Part shown: positions 35,566 through 43,410 of the stretch, piece by piece
Layout: every line of letters begins with the position of its first letter
Position numbering within the stretch: position 1 is the first letter of the stretch
NCBI GenBank assembly: GCA_964638715.1
Contig: CAZWZF010000001.1
Location: forward strand, 166,129 to 230,128
Source of the DNA: JBAXQQ01 sp037131695
GTDB taxonomy: Bacteria > Armatimonadota > Hebobacteria > CAIYQO01
Length of the DNA: 64,000 nt
Direction: 5' to 3'
Translations under genes and position numbers: made by a program
Notes under the pieces: model-generated
The model's input: only the letters and a program-made list of their open reading frames with translations
Databases searched by the model: none
What the model was told of the DNA's origin: nothing

Positions 35566-36297
35566 ATGTATCCAATTCTCGCTGCATCAGGCGGGTTAAA
35601 CATCGTAGAAGTTGTAATGAACTCTACTCCAATAGCAAAAATCGTCTTTTTTACATTGGTGATTTGTTCTGTCGCGTCAGTTGGGGTTATCATTGAACGA
35701 GCTATTGTATTGGCCAAAGCATTAAAAAGTTTTAAATATACTTTAAATAGAATTAAGACCGTATTTAAAGACCAATCATGGGTAGAATCGCGTGAGGAAA
35801 TCTTATCATCTCAGCGTGAAGTAGCACCTCTTTTCTCGCTATTACGCGCTGGTATGGCGTACTGGGATGAATTAGTAGGCTTTGGCGAATCCCGCCTGGC
35901 TGTAATGGAAAATTTAGTTGTTGAAGCTGTTGAACGCGAATTAAAACTGGTAAAAGCCCACTTGCGTTCCAATTTGCCTATCTTAGCGAATATTTCATCA
36001 GTTGCACCGTTTATCGGTCTATTTGGTACTGTTATCGGTATTATCCAGACATTCGATACTATTTCGAAAAAAGGTAATATGGGGCAAGACATCATTGCAT
36101 CCGGTATTGCAGACGCGCTCATTGCTACTGCTATGGGTCTGTTTGCGGCTATCCCGGCTGTTATTGCATATAACTTCTTTACTGAAAAAATTAATCTTCT
36201 TATAACTATGCTTGAAGAAGCTGCGTTAGAAAATATTTATTTCATGGTTCAGCGCGACCTTCAAGAAGGCACATGGGACGACGATAAAAATGAGTAG
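35566..36297 (+). CDS. MotA/TolQ/ExbB proton-channel protein
   Basis: A 243-residue inner-membrane protein with three hydrophobic segments (about 25-45, 145-165 and 180-205). The family motif SSVAPFIGLFGTVIGIIQTF is intact, as is ALIATAMGLFAAIPAVIAYN. TolQ/ExbB proteins form the channel whose proton flow drives an ExbD/TolR rotor. In TolQ the latter motif reads GIAEALIATA; here the conserved glutamate is aspartate (GIADALIATA). A GGGGG Shine-Dalgarno precedes the ATG. It overlaps the first ExbD gene in ATGAGTAG, so the motor subunits are made together. Whether it is a Tol, Exb or Agl-type motor cannot be read from this gene alone. Confidence 0.93.
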   Translation: MYPILAASGGLNIVEVVMNSTPIAKIVFFTLVICSVASVGVIIERAIVLAKALKSFKYTLNRIKTVFKDQSWVESREEILSSQREVAPLFSLLRAGMAYWDELVGFGESRLAVMENLVVEAVERELKLVKAHLRSNLPILANISSVAPFIGLFGTVIGIIQTFDTISKKGNMGQDIIASGIADALIATAMGLFAAIPAVIAYNFFTEKINLLITMLEEAALENIYFMVQRDLQEGTWDDDKNE

Positions 36298-36730
36298 TAT
36301 ACGCCGACGTCACATAACAGTAGACGAAACAGATGATGCAATTGCAGAAATCAACATCATTCCTCTTGTTGATGTGGTGCTGGTGCTGCTCATCATCTTC
36401 ATGGTGACGACGGTTTTCGCTCATAATAATAACTCCGATATTAAACTTCCAAAAGGCAGCCGGGCCGACCAGATGAAACAGCCACCGGTAGAAATCACTA
36501 TCGCGGTAGATAAAAAAGCCCGCATTTTTGTTAATGGCATCCCTACTAAAATAGATGATGTCTGCTTTCGAATAAATACTTTAAAAAGTAAAGATGATCG
36601 CAACAGTCTGTTAGTTGTTCGTGGCGATAAAGATGTACTTTATGGTGATATCATCCCCGTTTTAGACCAGATCGGTCAAAGCGGTGTAAAAATGACACTG
36701 GCCCTTGAGCCGCAGGAAAAGAAAAAATAA
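36290..36730 (+). CDS. TolR/ExbD family protein 1
   Basis: A 146-residue single-span protein. INIIPLVDVVLVLLIIFMVT holds the membrane-embedded Asp that is essential in ExbD, TolR and MotB. After the span comes DIKLPKGSRADQM and a periplasmic alpha/beta domain ending YGDIIPVLDQIGQSGV. The N-terminus is unusually arginine-rich (SSIRRRHIT). It overlaps exbB by eight bases and lies three bases before a second, diverged copy. Two different ExbD-type subunits with one ExbB is the layout of AglRQS-like motors. Confidence 0.92.
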   Translation: MSSIRRRHITVDETDDAIAEINIIPLVDVVLVLLIIFMVTTVFAHNNNSDIKLPKGSRADQMKQPPVEITIAVDKKARIFVNGIPTKIDDVCFRINTLKSKDDRNSLLVVRGDKDVLYGDIIPVLDQIGQSGVKMTLALEPQEKKK

Positions 36731-36733
36731 ATT

Positions 36734-37144
36734 ATGCATGGTTCACACGGTAGTTCAGACGAGTCAATAGCGCATATCAACATCATCCCGTTAGTTGACG
36801 TGGTGTTGGTATTGCTTATCATATTTATGGTTACTGCAGTATTCCAGATGGATGCAGCTATGAAGGTTAATCTTCCTAAAGGTTCAACTCAAACAGCTGC
36901 TGCCGGTACCCCACCGAAAGAAATTACCGTCAAAATAAATAAAGAAAAAGTAATAACAGTTAATGGCAATGCCGTAAAAATTGAAACGATTGCAACTACC
37001 GTAAAGAATATTTATGATAAAAACAATCATAGTTTTGTTGTTTTACGCGGATCACCCAAAGTTAGATATGGCGACGTTGTTCCTGTTTTAGATGAATTAT
37101 CAAGTATTGATTTACCAGTTTCCCTTGCATTGGCGGAAAATTAA
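36734..37144 (+). CDS. TolR/ExbD family protein 2
   Basis: A 136-residue paralog of the preceding gene with the same membrane motif, INIIPLVDVVLVLLIIFMVT (channel Asp retained), then KVNLPKGSTQ and a periplasmic domain ending RYGDVVPVLDELSSIDL. The N-terminus is His/Ser-rich rather than Arg-rich. The periplasmic halves have diverged clearly while the span is nearly identical, suggesting hetero-dimer partners with distinct contacts. The next gene starts four bases downstream. Confidence 0.92.
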   Translation: MHGSHGSSDESIAHINIIPLVDVVLVLLIIFMVTAVFQMDAAMKVNLPKGSTQTAAAGTPPKEITVKINKEKVITVNGNAVKIETIATTVKNIYDKNNHSFVVLRGSPKVRYGDVVPVLDELSSIDLPVSLALAEN

Positions 37145-37147
37145 TAT

Positions 37148-38527
37148 ATGGCAATGAGCACTTTATTAGCATTTTTACAGCTTTACGCAACCGTTATCAT
37201 TGTTGGTGTCGGGTTGCTGGCTATTGTCGTCTTCCTTTTCACTCAAAATAAACTGCTGTTTTATTCGCTCATTGGTGCTGTCGCATTACATGTTATGTTA
37301 ATTGTTGGCGTTTGGATAGCTGGAACAATGATAAAAGATTCACCTAAAGTCGAGAAAAGAGTCGAAGTGAAAATTGTTAAAGAACCAGAGAAAAAACCTG
37401 AACCGGAAAAAAAACCTGAACCTAAAAAATTAGATATACCTTTAGGGCAATTGAAACCGTCAAAAGCAAAAAAAATGCCAAAAGGTGCAAAAATAAATAA
37501 AAGCACCCCGCCCCCTGCGCGTCTGATTGTTTCAAATGCTGCTGCAGAGGATGCTTATATTACTTCGAACTATGACAATCCGATATCAAACGACCCGAAC
37601 GATAATATTAATACAAATGAAATACGTGATGATTTCACAGCGTATTCAAGTAGTGGCACACCCGATGGTGAAGGCAGTGGAGAGGTTCCTGCTGGTTTTC
37701 CTAATGGTACTGCGGGTGGGCGTGTCTACTTTATATCATTAAAATGGGGCGGTGCTAATAGTGGTTGGCGTGCAAATAGTGAAGGTTTAACCAGATTGTT
37801 GTCTTTCGTCAATCAAGTTGTACCATGCCAAAAAGACACATGGCCGATGACTGCAGCAGATATCAGGGCTAAATATACATCAAAGAATCAGGTTCCCTCT
37901 TTCTTATATATATTTTGCGATGAATCATTCGCATTAAGCAGTGTTGATGCAACCGTTTTACGCGATTATATCAACAAAGGCGGCTTCCTATTCATGGACA
38001 GCCGCGATGAATCTATTAAAGATAAAGTATCGCGTGAATTAGAGAAAGTTACTTCAGGCAAACTTTCACCAATATCTACCGGCAACCCTATCAATTCATT
38101 CTTGTTTAAATTAAGCAATCCTGGAGTAGGATTAAATCCCGGCGCAAAAAATTATGGCGTTTCACGTAATGGCAGACTTGTAGTATTTTATACGCCAGGG
38201 AACTTCTCTTATGTATATGCTAACTACAAAGCGACGGAGGATGAATATTTTAAAGCGCAATACCAAATGGGAGCTAATGTAATAATGTATGCAATAAGAA
38301 AAGGCGACAATAGTGGTGTAACCAAAATGGCAGGTGCCAGAGCCACATTAACACAGTCTGTAATAGATAAAATTACCGGTGGCGGTGAGAAACCTGTCGC
38401 TGTTTCACCAGGAACAGGAAGTGGGCAGGAAGAATCTGTAAAAATCAAACCGAAACCATCTGACAATCCCAATGGAACACCCGGCACTAGTCCTGCGGAT
38501 GATCCTGAAGATATCAAAATCGAATAA
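37148..38527 (+). CDS. TonB-like membrane anchor fused to a DUF4159 domain
   Basis: A 459-residue protein. Two hydrophobic segments (about 9-30 and 36-59) are followed by a Lys/Glu/Pro rod (EKKPEPEKKPEPKK, about residues 80-93) like the periplasm-spanning linker of TonB. From about residue 190 it is DUF4159: VYFISLKWGG, VPSFLYIFCDESFALSS, LRDYINKGGFLFMDSRDES, and a late YQMGANVIMYAIRKGD. This is the glutamine-amidotransferase-like fold of that family. A Pro/Gly/Ser-rich tail ends the chain. Encoded four bases after the second ExbD, it is presumably the motor's output rod, with DUF4159 in place of TonB's C-terminal domain. Function of DUF4159 is not known to me. Confidence 0.82.
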   Translation: MAMSTLLAFLQLYATVIIVGVGLLAIVVFLFTQNKLLFYSLIGAVALHVMLIVGVWIAGTMIKDSPKVEKRVEVKIVKEPEKKPEPEKKPEPKKLDIPLGQLKPSKAKKMPKGAKINKSTPPPARLIVSNAAAEDAYITSNYDNPISNDPNDNINTNEIRDDFTAYSSSGTPDGEGSGEVPAGFPNGTAGGRVYFISLKWGGANSGWRANSEGLTRLLSFVNQVVPCQKDTWPMTAADIRAKYTSKNQVPSFLYIFCDESFALSSVDATVLRDYINKGGFLFMDSRDESIKDKVSRELEKVTSGKLSPISTGNPINSFLFKLSNPGVGLNPGAKNYGVSRNGRLVVFYTPGNFSYVYANYKATEDEYFKAQYQMGANVIMYAIRKGDNSGVTKMAGARATLTQSVIDKITGGGEKPVAVSPGTGSGQEESVKIKPKPSDNPNGTPGTSPADDPEDIKIE

Positions 38528-38540
38528 AGGCAGGTAAATC

Positions 38541-40139
38541 ATGAAATCATTGTACATTTTGTTAACAATACTACTAATGGTAGTAATGCCTGTGTTTGCT
38601 CAAGATGATGAAGAAGAAAACGGTGGAGGCGGCGGGAAATTAGATGCCAACCTTCAATTGAAACTTTGTGACAATGCCTGGAATAAACGACAATTCGATG
38701 ATTTTGCCAGTCAGGCAATAAATTTCTGTGTCGCTAATCCAGACCACGCATCTACTCCTGATGTGTGGTGGCGCGCATATCTTGTTTACCGCGATTACCG
38801 TCCCAATGAGCCAAAACGAAAAAGCACCTACGAAAAAGCAATGGCTGCGTATGATAAATACGAAAAAAAATATGCTGATTCAAAAAAAGACTATGCCTCT
38901 GTTGCCCTTTGGTACAAAGGTCACATGTCATCCAGAGAAATAGGTTCACAGGTTGGTGTGAATTATATGCTGGAATTATTGAGAAAATATCCAGGAGTAC
39001 CACTTGAAAGAGAAGCGCAATATCAGGCTGGCAACTGGCTAAGAGAACAAAAAAGAAATCGTGAAGCAATTGAACAATATGATGCCGCAGAAAAATCCTG
39101 GGGTGTTTCTCCGCAAGGTGCGAATATAGTAGTATGGCGCGGGTGGTGCTATCAGGAATTAAAAGATAATGAGAGCGCAATTCAATCATATAAAATTCTT
39201 TTAGACAAACCATTCAATATTGGTTGGGGTGAAGTTCACTGGAATCTATTAGATATTGCCAGAAGAATGAAAGCTATCGGCGAAGATGAATTATCACGCA
39301 AATTTGCTATGAAGATAATTGACAAAGGTGATCCTAATTGGGATGTAACCAAACAAGCTTCAGCAATGTTATTTGGTGCTGCTAAATCCGTAAATGTATT
39401 CCCGCATTACAATCTTCGATATTCCGCAGATGGGCAAAATTTGGATGGCAATACTAAATGCAAAATTACTAAAGAGATGCCGGTATTGCTACGCATTTAT
39501 GGTTATCCCAAAGATGCTCCATTCAAAGGCACATTATCAATGTTTCCTTTAGTTGATATGGTGCAGACAACTGGAACTAAAACAGAAAATGATAAAAATG
39601 AAGCAACTTATTCTGCCGATATTCAAGTGCCAAATAAAAATGGTGATTATGGCGATTTATGGTATACATTTAAAACGGCGGAAGCTGTTACATCCCCTCC
39701 CGGCGGATTAATCATTACCAGAAAATGGGAGAAAACCGGTGAAGATTGGGGTATGTGTACTATAACTGTAAAATGTCCATTTAGAGTTCACATCTTTATT
39801 ACCACAAATAATAAATTGAATGCAAATAACTTTAACGACCAGCCTAATGAAATACGCGACGGCGATAAAACCGCTCGCTGGTACGATTGGGTTGACCTGA
39901 CAAATGGACGTACCTTAACATTTCCGGTAAATGATGTTAAAACCGCAGAATATTATCCAAGAGTTCAAATATATTATGGATCAGGAAATTGGGTTTATAA
40001 AGCTGAGAATACCAAAGGCAAAGATTGTATTGCAAATATGAAAGAGATGAAAGTTACATTATCAAGTGAAACAGATTTCTCAGCCCATATTGAATATCCT
40101 TCTGACACCTGGTTGACACTAAATGAATTTACAAAATAA
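38541..40139 (+). CDS. Secreted TPR-containing protein, tandem copy A
   Basis: A 532-residue protein with signal peptide MKSLYILLTILLMVVMPVFA, an acidic and glycine-rich start (QDDEEENGGGGGK), and helical repeats to about residue 280 (NREAIEQYDAAEKSWG, NESAIQSYKILLDKPF). The C-terminal half is strand-rich with a conserved block PPGGLIITRKWEKTGEDWGM. I do not recognise the C-terminal domain. It follows the TonB-DUF4159 gene by 13 bases, with GGCAGG before the ATG, and shares an equal length and long identical stretches with the next gene. A strong terminator follows. Likely a periplasmic or outer-envelope partner of the ExbBD motor by position. Confidence 0.75.
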   Translation: MKSLYILLTILLMVVMPVFAQDDEEENGGGGGKLDANLQLKLCDNAWNKRQFDDFASQAINFCVANPDHASTPDVWWRAYLVYRDYRPNEPKRKSTYEKAMAAYDKYEKKYADSKKDYASVALWYKGHMSSREIGSQVGVNYMLELLRKYPGVPLEREAQYQAGNWLREQKRNREAIEQYDAAEKSWGVSPQGANIVVWRGWCYQELKDNESAIQSYKILLDKPFNIGWGEVHWNLLDIARRMKAIGEDELSRKFAMKIIDKGDPNWDVTKQASAMLFGAAKSVNVFPHYNLRYSADGQNLDGNTKCKITKEMPVLLRIYGYPKDAPFKGTLSMFPLVDMVQTTGTKTENDKNEATYSADIQVPNKNGDYGDLWYTFKTAEAVTSPPGGLIITRKWEKTGEDWGMCTITVKCPFRVHIFITTNNKLNANNFNDQPNEIRDGDKTARWYDWVDLTNGRTLTFPVNDVKTAEYYPRVQIYYGSGNWVYKAENTKGKDCIANMKEMKVTLSSETDFSAHIEYPSDTWLTLNEFTK

Positions 40140-40160
40140 AGTGATTTAAAATCAAGAATC

Positions 40161-40196
40161 AACAGGTGGCTAAATATAGCCACCTGTTTTTGTTTT
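40161..40196 (+). terminator. Intrinsic terminator after TPR copy A
   Basis: AACAGGTGGCTA / TAGCCACCTGTT stem followed by TTTTGTTTT. It marks the end of the ExbBD operon; TPR copy B needs its own promoter in the 130 bases that follow, where I see no clear hexamers. Confidence 0.9.
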
Positions 40197-40325
40197 ATAT
40201 AGATATTAATAAACCTCCTTCAATAGAAAAATATCTGAATTAAATTATTGATAACAACTCCAGGTTAACTTCAGGGTCTAAATATAAAAAAGTAAAAAAA
40301 TATATCAAATAAAGGCAGGACTATT

Positions 40326-41924
40326 ATGAAACTCTTATATATTTTATTAGCTATGCTGATTCTTGCACTAACACCCGTTTTTGCTCAAGATGACGAAGAA
40401 GATAACGGTGGTGGCGGCGGGAAATTAGATGCTAATCTGCAATGGAAATTAGTTTGCAATGCCTGGGATAAGCGTCAATTTGATGATGCTGCCAGCCAGG
40501 CTATAAATTTTGCTATTGCTAATCCAGATCACGCTTCAACACCTGACGCCTGGTGGCGTGCATATTGGGTATATCGCGACTTTCGTCCAAATGATACAAA
40601 ACGAAAAAGTACTTATGAAAAAGGGATGACAGCTTTAGATAAGTATGAACAGAAATATTCTGATTCTAAGAAAGAACTTGCATCAATGGCACTCTGGTAT
40701 AAGTGTGAAATGTCCTGTAGAGAAGTAAGTAATCAAGCAGCACTTGCATACTTACAAGATATAATTAAAAAATATCCCGGAACACCTATCGAAAGAGAGG
40801 CGCAATACCGTGCAGCAAACTGGTTAAGAGAGATGAAAAGGTATAGAGAGGCAATTGAATTATACGACTCTGCAGAGAAACTATGGGGAATATCACCACA
40901 AGGAGCAAATATTGTTGTATGGCGTGGGTGGTGCTACCAGGAACTGAAAGATAATGAAAGCGCTATTCAATCATATAAAATTCTATTGACTAAAGACTTT
41001 TATATTGGTTGGGGAGAAGTTCATTGGAATTTATTAGATATTGCCCGAAGAATGAAGGCTATCGGTGAAGAAGAGTTATCACGCAAATTTGCAATGAAAA
41101 TTATAGATAAAGGCGATTCTAATTGGGACGTTACAAAACAAGCCTCTGCAATGTTATTTGGTGCAGCTAAATCAGTTAACGTATATCCGTATTTTAATCT
41201 TCGATATTTTACAGATTTACAAAATCTTGATGGTAATACAAAATGCAGCATTGTAAAAGAAATGCCTGTATTACTTCGTATATATGGATATACCAAAGAA
41301 GCACCATTTAAAGGAACTCTTACTTTGCAGCCATTGGTAGATATGGATCAAACAACCGGTACAAAAGTTGAAAATGATAAAAATGAAGTTTCATATACTT
41401 CAGATATTCAAATGCCGAATAAGGATGGCAACACCAGTGATTTATGGTATGGTTTCCATACAAAAGAAGTTCAAGGTGCTCCTCCGGGTGGATTAGTAAT
41501 TACTCGTAAATGGAAAAAAACAGGTGATGACTGGGGAATGTCAACTATCACGGTTAAATGTCCTTTTCGAGTTCATATTTTCATAACAGCTAATCAAAAA
41601 TTTAACGCGAATAATTTTAATGATCAGCCTAACGCAATGGAAGATGGAGATAAAACAGCACGTTGGTATGACTGGGTAGATTTGACTAATGGTCGTGAGC
41701 TTACCTTTCCTGTGACAGTAGGAAATGCTGAAGAATATTATCCTAAAGTTAGAATACTCTTCGGATCCGGCAACTGGTATTATAAACCAGAAAATACTAA
41801 GGGGAAGGATTGTATAGCTAACATGAAAGAGATGAAAGTTACCTTATCAAGTGAGACAGACTTTTCCGGGCATATTGAATACCCGTCAGACACATGGCTC
41901 ACTATGAATGAAATCAAAAAATAG
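40326..41924 (+). CDS. Secreted TPR-containing protein, tandem copy B
   Basis: A 532-residue tandem paralog of the preceding gene: the same signal peptide type (MKLLYILLAMLILALTPVFA), the same QDDEEDNGGGGGK start, and the same repeats and C-terminal domain. Stretches such as WGEVHWNLLDIARRMKAIGE and KFAMKIIDKGD are identical between copies, while the region around residues 330-420 differs more. Even the leader AATAAAGGCAGG is conserved, so the duplicated unit included the ribosome-binding site. A separate terminator before it implies independent expression. Function unknown. Confidence 0.75.
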   Translation: MKLLYILLAMLILALTPVFAQDDEEDNGGGGGKLDANLQWKLVCNAWDKRQFDDAASQAINFAIANPDHASTPDAWWRAYWVYRDFRPNDTKRKSTYEKGMTALDKYEQKYSDSKKELASMALWYKCEMSCREVSNQAALAYLQDIIKKYPGTPIEREAQYRAANWLREMKRYREAIELYDSAEKLWGISPQGANIVVWRGWCYQELKDNESAIQSYKILLTKDFYIGWGEVHWNLLDIARRMKAIGEEELSRKFAMKIIDKGDSNWDVTKQASAMLFGAAKSVNVYPYFNLRYFTDLQNLDGNTKCSIVKEMPVLLRIYGYTKEAPFKGTLTLQPLVDMDQTTGTKVENDKNEVSYTSDIQMPNKDGNTSDLWYGFHTKEVQGAPPGGLVITRKWKKTGDDWGMSTITVKCPFRVHIFITANQKFNANNFNDQPNAMEDGDKTARWYDWVDLTNGRELTFPVTVGNAEEYYPKVRILFGSGNWYYKPENTKGKDCIANMKEMKVTLSSETDFSGHIEYPSDTWLTMNEIKK

Positions 41925-41947
41925 AGTGAATATCTATATATAATTAT

Positions 41948-41985
41948 AAAGTCGGCAGTCAATTCTTTTTACTGCCGACTTTTTG
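41948..41985 (+). terminator. Intrinsic terminator after TPR copy B
   Basis: AAAGTCGGCAGT and ACTGCCGACTTT pair across an 11-base loop, followed by TTTTTG. Confidence 0.9.
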
Positions 41986-42035
41986 TCATTTCTAAAAGCA
42001 GGATTTTTCATATTAAATAAAGAAATTACTTAATT

Positions 42036-43373
42036 ATGAACTCACATGAAAAATTTAGATTTAAGTCTTTAGATGAAATGAAAGCTAAAGCTCAAGAATT
42101 AGATGCAGAAATTAAATTTTCTGATAATTTAACTATTCTTGCAACCCCAGTTAAGTTTGGCAGATTTACCTGTCCAAACCGAATGGTATCACACCCGATG
42201 GAAGGTTGTGATGGATTGACCGATGGTACCCCCGGTGAGTTAACAATACGAAAATATTTACGATTTGCTGCCGGTGGATGGGGATTAATCTGGGTAGAAG
42301 CATGTGCAGTAGTTCCAGAAGGCAGAGCAAATCCAAGGCAACTCTGGATTACCAGTAAAAACCTGTCGGTATATAAAAAATTAGTTGATGATATGCGTAT
42401 GAAAGCAAAAGAATCAATGGGTATGGATTTTAATCCAATAATCATACTGCAATTAACTCATTCCGGCAGATACAGCAAACCCGAAGGCAAACCAGCCCCT
42501 ATCATTGCGCATCATTCTATAATCGATGCTTCATCTCACGTAACTCAGGATACACCAATAATTACTGACGAATATCTTGATACTCTTCCGGCGAAATTTG
42601 CAGATGCAGCAAAATTAGCACAAGCCGCAGGATTTGACGCAGTAGATATAAAAGCATGTCACCGCTATCTAATCAGCGAATTACTGGCATCATTTACCCG
42701 GGAAAACAGCAGATATGGCGGTTCATACGAAAATCGTACCCGACTGATAAAGGATATAACACAAGCAATTAAAGATGCTGTTCCTAACATGGAAATAACA
42801 TCAAGATTAAACCTGTATGATGCGCTTGAATATCCATACGGATGGGGAGTATCTGCTACCGAAAAAATGGGGATGGATTTTAATGAACCACAAAAATTAA
42901 TCGGCGAACTTATTCTAATGGGGATGAATGGATTTAATACTACCATTGGCAATCCATATTATAACCCGCATTTTAACCGGCCATTTGATGCCCCGGTAAA
43001 AGGCGGTTATTTACCAGATGAACACCCGTTGCTTACTACCGCAAGAATAATAAAGGCAACACGCCTTGCGCAGACTGCATATCCTGAACAAACATTCATA
43101 GGGGCCGGATATAGCTGGCTGCGTCAATATACACCACAAGTTGCTGCTGGCATAGTTGAAGCTGGGTGGGCAAAAATGGTGGGACTTGGACGCGGATGCC
43201 TTGCCTATCCTGATTTCCCAATCGATATGTTTAATGGTAGTGTAGACCCTAAAAAAGTATGTATCAGTTGCAGCGGGTGCACACAAATTATGCGTGACGG
43301 CGGCATGAGCGGATGCATTATTCGCGATGCTGAAATATATGGCCCGATATATAGGCAAGGTTTAAATAAATAA
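42036..43373 (+). CDS. Old-yellow-enzyme-type FMN oxidoreductase with 4Fe-4S motif
   Basis: A 445-residue TIM-barrel flavoprotein of the NADH:flavin oxidoreductase/old yellow enzyme family. ATPVKFGRFTCPNRMVSHPM, QLTHSGRYSKPEG and FDAVDIKACHRYLISELL with its catalytic-site His are typical, as is LLASFTRENSRYGGSYENR. Near the C-terminus CISCSGC, followed eleven residues later by another Cys, matches the CxxCxxCx11C iron-sulfur motif of dienoyl-CoA-reductase-like members. The C-terminal FAD/NAD(P)-binding domain of those enzymes is absent, so an external electron donor or a simpler reaction is implied. Start codon region has no strong Shine-Dalgarno. Substrate unknown. Confidence 0.85.
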   Translation: MNSHEKFRFKSLDEMKAKAQELDAEIKFSDNLTILATPVKFGRFTCPNRMVSHPMEGCDGLTDGTPGELTIRKYLRFAAGGWGLIWVEACAVVPEGRANPRQLWITSKNLSVYKKLVDDMRMKAKESMGMDFNPIIILQLTHSGRYSKPEGKPAPIIAHHSIIDASSHVTQDTPIITDEYLDTLPAKFADAAKLAQAAGFDAVDIKACHRYLISELLASFTRENSRYGGSYENRTRLIKDITQAIKDAVPNMEITSRLNLYDALEYPYGWGVSATEKMGMDFNEPQKLIGELILMGMNGFNTTIGNPYYNPHFNRPFDAPVKGGYLPDEHPLLTTARIIKATRLAQTAYPEQTFIGAGYSWLRQYTPQVAAGIVEAGWAKMVGLGRGCLAYPDFPIDMFNGSVDPKKVCISCSGCTQIMRDGGMSGCIIRDAEIYGPIYRQGLNK

Positions 43374-43378
43374 CAAAA

Positions 43379-43407
43379 AAAGGCCGCTTTTCTTTAAAGC
43401 GGCCTTT
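43379..43407. terminator. Bidirectional terminator
   Basis: AAAGGCCGCTTT / AAAGCGGCCTTT stem with a five-base loop and A/T flanks, between the convergent old-yellow-enzyme-type and Gfo/Idh-GNAT genes. Confidence 0.88.
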
Positions 43408-43410
43408 ATG

